A stretch of DNA of 5,747 bases from Planctomycetales bacterium. Lineage in GTDB: Bacteria > Planctomycetota > Planctomycetia > Planctomycetales > Planctomycetaceae. This document shows positions 4,683-5,747 of the stretch, one piece after another. The first letter of the stretch is position 1. Every line of letters begins with the position of its first letter. The stretch covers positions 1 through 5,747 of the forward strand of contig JAGVKR010000410.1 of assembly GCA_020050375.1 (NCBI GenBank), in the 5' to 3' direction. The translations under genes were made by a program, and so were the position numbers. The notes beneath the pieces are model-generated. The model made no database searches. It worked only from the letters and a program-made list of their open reading frames with translations, and was not told where the DNA came from.

Positions 4683-5747
4683 ATGACTCCAGATCTGTGG
4701 CGACAAGGCGTGCGGCGATCCGGCTTTCCAACGCCGCGGCATCGGTGTGTGCTGGCCCTCTTCGCGACGGTGATATGGTTCTCGTTCTGCGGCAGCGTTC
4801 GATCGACATTCGCTGCCGACGCGCCGAAGCAACTTCGCGCCGGTGCTGCGGCGATCGATATTTCGCCCCTCAAGTTTCCTGTGATCGTCAACGGGAACAT
4901 GGCGGAGGCCTTCGCGAGCGAGCTGCAGGATCGGCTCCATGCGCGGGGCCTCGTGCTCGACGATGGCACGGTTCAGATCGCGATCGTGATTGTCGACAGT
5001 TGCATGATGCCGCGGAGCCTTCTGGACGAAGCGAAGCAGATGGCGCACAAAGAAACCGGAATCCCGACCAACCGCATGCTGATCGCGGCGACGCACACGC
5101 ACACAGCGCCGTCGGTGTTCGGCTGCTTCGGAAACGACCCCGATCCCGATTACAGCCGGTTCCTGCCGGGCAAGATTGCCGAGACGATCGTCGCCGCGCA
5201 AAAGCGGCTCGTCCCCGCGCGGATCGGGTTTGGCGTCGGGCGCGACGAGAAAAACGTCGGCAGTCGCCGCTGGCTGATGCGGCCGGGCGCGGCCCCCACC
5301 AATCGTTTCAGCGGCAAGAAGAACGACCTGGCGCAGATGCACCCGGGCTTCAACAACCCGAAGGCGCTGCGGCAGACCGGGCCGGTCGACCCCGAGGTTC
5401 CGGTCGTCGCCGTCCAGACCCGTGACGGACGGCCGCTGGCGACCCTCACGAACTACTCGATGCACTATGTCGGCGCGAAGCCGCTGTCGGCCGATTACTT
5501 CGCTGTCGTCTGCACGAAGCTCGGGGGCCTGCTGAACGCTCCTGAAGGTTACGTCGGTTTGCACTCCAACGGCACGAGCGGCGATCAGTGGCTGATGGAT
5601 TACAACCTGCCAGCGCGGCGGGAGTACAGCATCGACAGCGTCGCGACCGACGTCTCCCGCGCGGCGTTCGAGGCCTACGGCCAGATTCAGTTTCACGACT
5701 GGGTGCCGCTCGTGATGGAAGAACGGCTCGTGGAGATCGGCGTGCGG
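4683..5747 (+). CDS. Exported neutral/alkaline ceramidase-like metallohydrolase, N-terminal part (partial)
   Basis: The frame runs from the ATG at 4683 through 355 codons to the window end without a stop. Residues 1-45 form an export signal: a long basic n-region with several arginines, then CVLALFATVIWFSFCG, and probable cleavage after TFA. The mature protein begins LRAGAAAIDISP (51-62), the usual start of the ceramidase N-terminal domain (PF04734 type), followed by a strand-rich IAIVIVDSC. THTH gives His138 and His140; MHYVG gives His261 with SADY at 269-272. By comparison with Pseudomonas ceramidase these are the zinc-site histidines. The segment aligned to the catalytic NxGDxSPN motif reads SNGTSGDQW (295-303), so the canonical serine position is tryptophan. 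Lipid amide hydrolysis is therefore uncertain. A TGA at 4635 in the same frame and no other ATG fix the start; the ribosome binding site is weak. A TATGAT at 4630-4635 could be its -10 box, without a good -35. Confidence 0.85.
   Translation, partial: MTPDLWRQGVRRSGFPTPRHRCVLALFATVIWFSFCGSVRSTFAADAPKQLRAGAAAIDISPLKFPVIVNGNMAEAFASELQDRLHARGLVLDDGTVQIAIVIVDSCMMPRSLLDEAKQMAHKETGIPTNRMLIAATHTHTAPSVFGCFGNDPDPDYSRFLPGKIAETIVAAQKRLVPARIGFGVGRDEKNVGSRRWLMRPGAAPTNRFSGKKNDLAQMHPGFNNPKALRQTGPVDPEVPVVAVQTRDGRPLATLTNYSMHYVGAKPLSADYFAVVCTKLGGLLNAPEGYVGLHSNGTSGDQWLMDYNLPARREYSIDSVATDVSRAAFEAYGQIQFHDWVPLVMEERLVEIGVR

Noticed and set aside
4629..5696. A 355-codon minus-strand frame and a 264-codon plus-strand frame over the right end
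   Set aside because: Both are arginine-rich shadows of the ceramidase-like frame, which shows an export signal and family motifs.

Overview
The window is high-GC DNA that looks like a chromosomal segment of a Planctomycetota bacterium. I infer this from the combination of a proline-rich, membrane-anchored SppA-type protease, a secreted NHL beta-propeller protein and a secreted ceramidase-N-like metallohydrolase, and from patchy use of Shine-Dalgarno sites and long repeat-bearing intergenic regions. No database search was possible, so this assignment is an inference.

Layout. Positions 1-182 (minus) hold the N-terminus of an unidentified exported protein that runs off the left edge. It is divergent, across about 250 bp, from a complete S49 peptidase gene of the SppA type (437-1519, plus). 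Positions 1520-2363 carry no convincing gene but are rich in structure: a GGATTCR heptamer tandem repeat, a 24-nt-arm REPIN-like inverted repeat, two GC-rich hairpins, a strong sigma70-type promoter pointing left with no recognised gene, and a 33-bp near-perfect palindrome.

Four minus-strand genes follow, in transcription order: an exported NHL-repeat beta-propeller protein (4398-3376), a DUF433 antitoxin-like protein (3280-2921), a PIN-like/DUF5615-type partner (2946-2539, overlapping the antitoxin gene by 26 nt), and a possible 31-residue hydrophobic peptide (2459-2364). The DUF433 and PIN-like genes form a VapBC-like type II toxin-antitoxin module. A promoter-like sequence in front of it is bracketed by 9-bp inverted repeats that could be its operator.

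A second divergent intergenic region (4399-4682) carries a C/G-run hairpin of the widespread type that translates as PPCPPFLKGG. It separates the NHL gene from the right-hand gene (4683 to the window end, plus), the first 355 codons of an exported neutral/alkaline ceramidase-like protein. That protein keeps the likely zinc-site histidines, but the canonical ceramidase serine motif is altered.

Most of the functional content is ordinary for this phylum. The least explained parts are the orphan promoter in the 1520-2363 gap, the toxin-antitoxin cassette with its atypical active-site residues and putative hydrophobic third member, and the palindromes. I did not find a convincing new multi-gene system.
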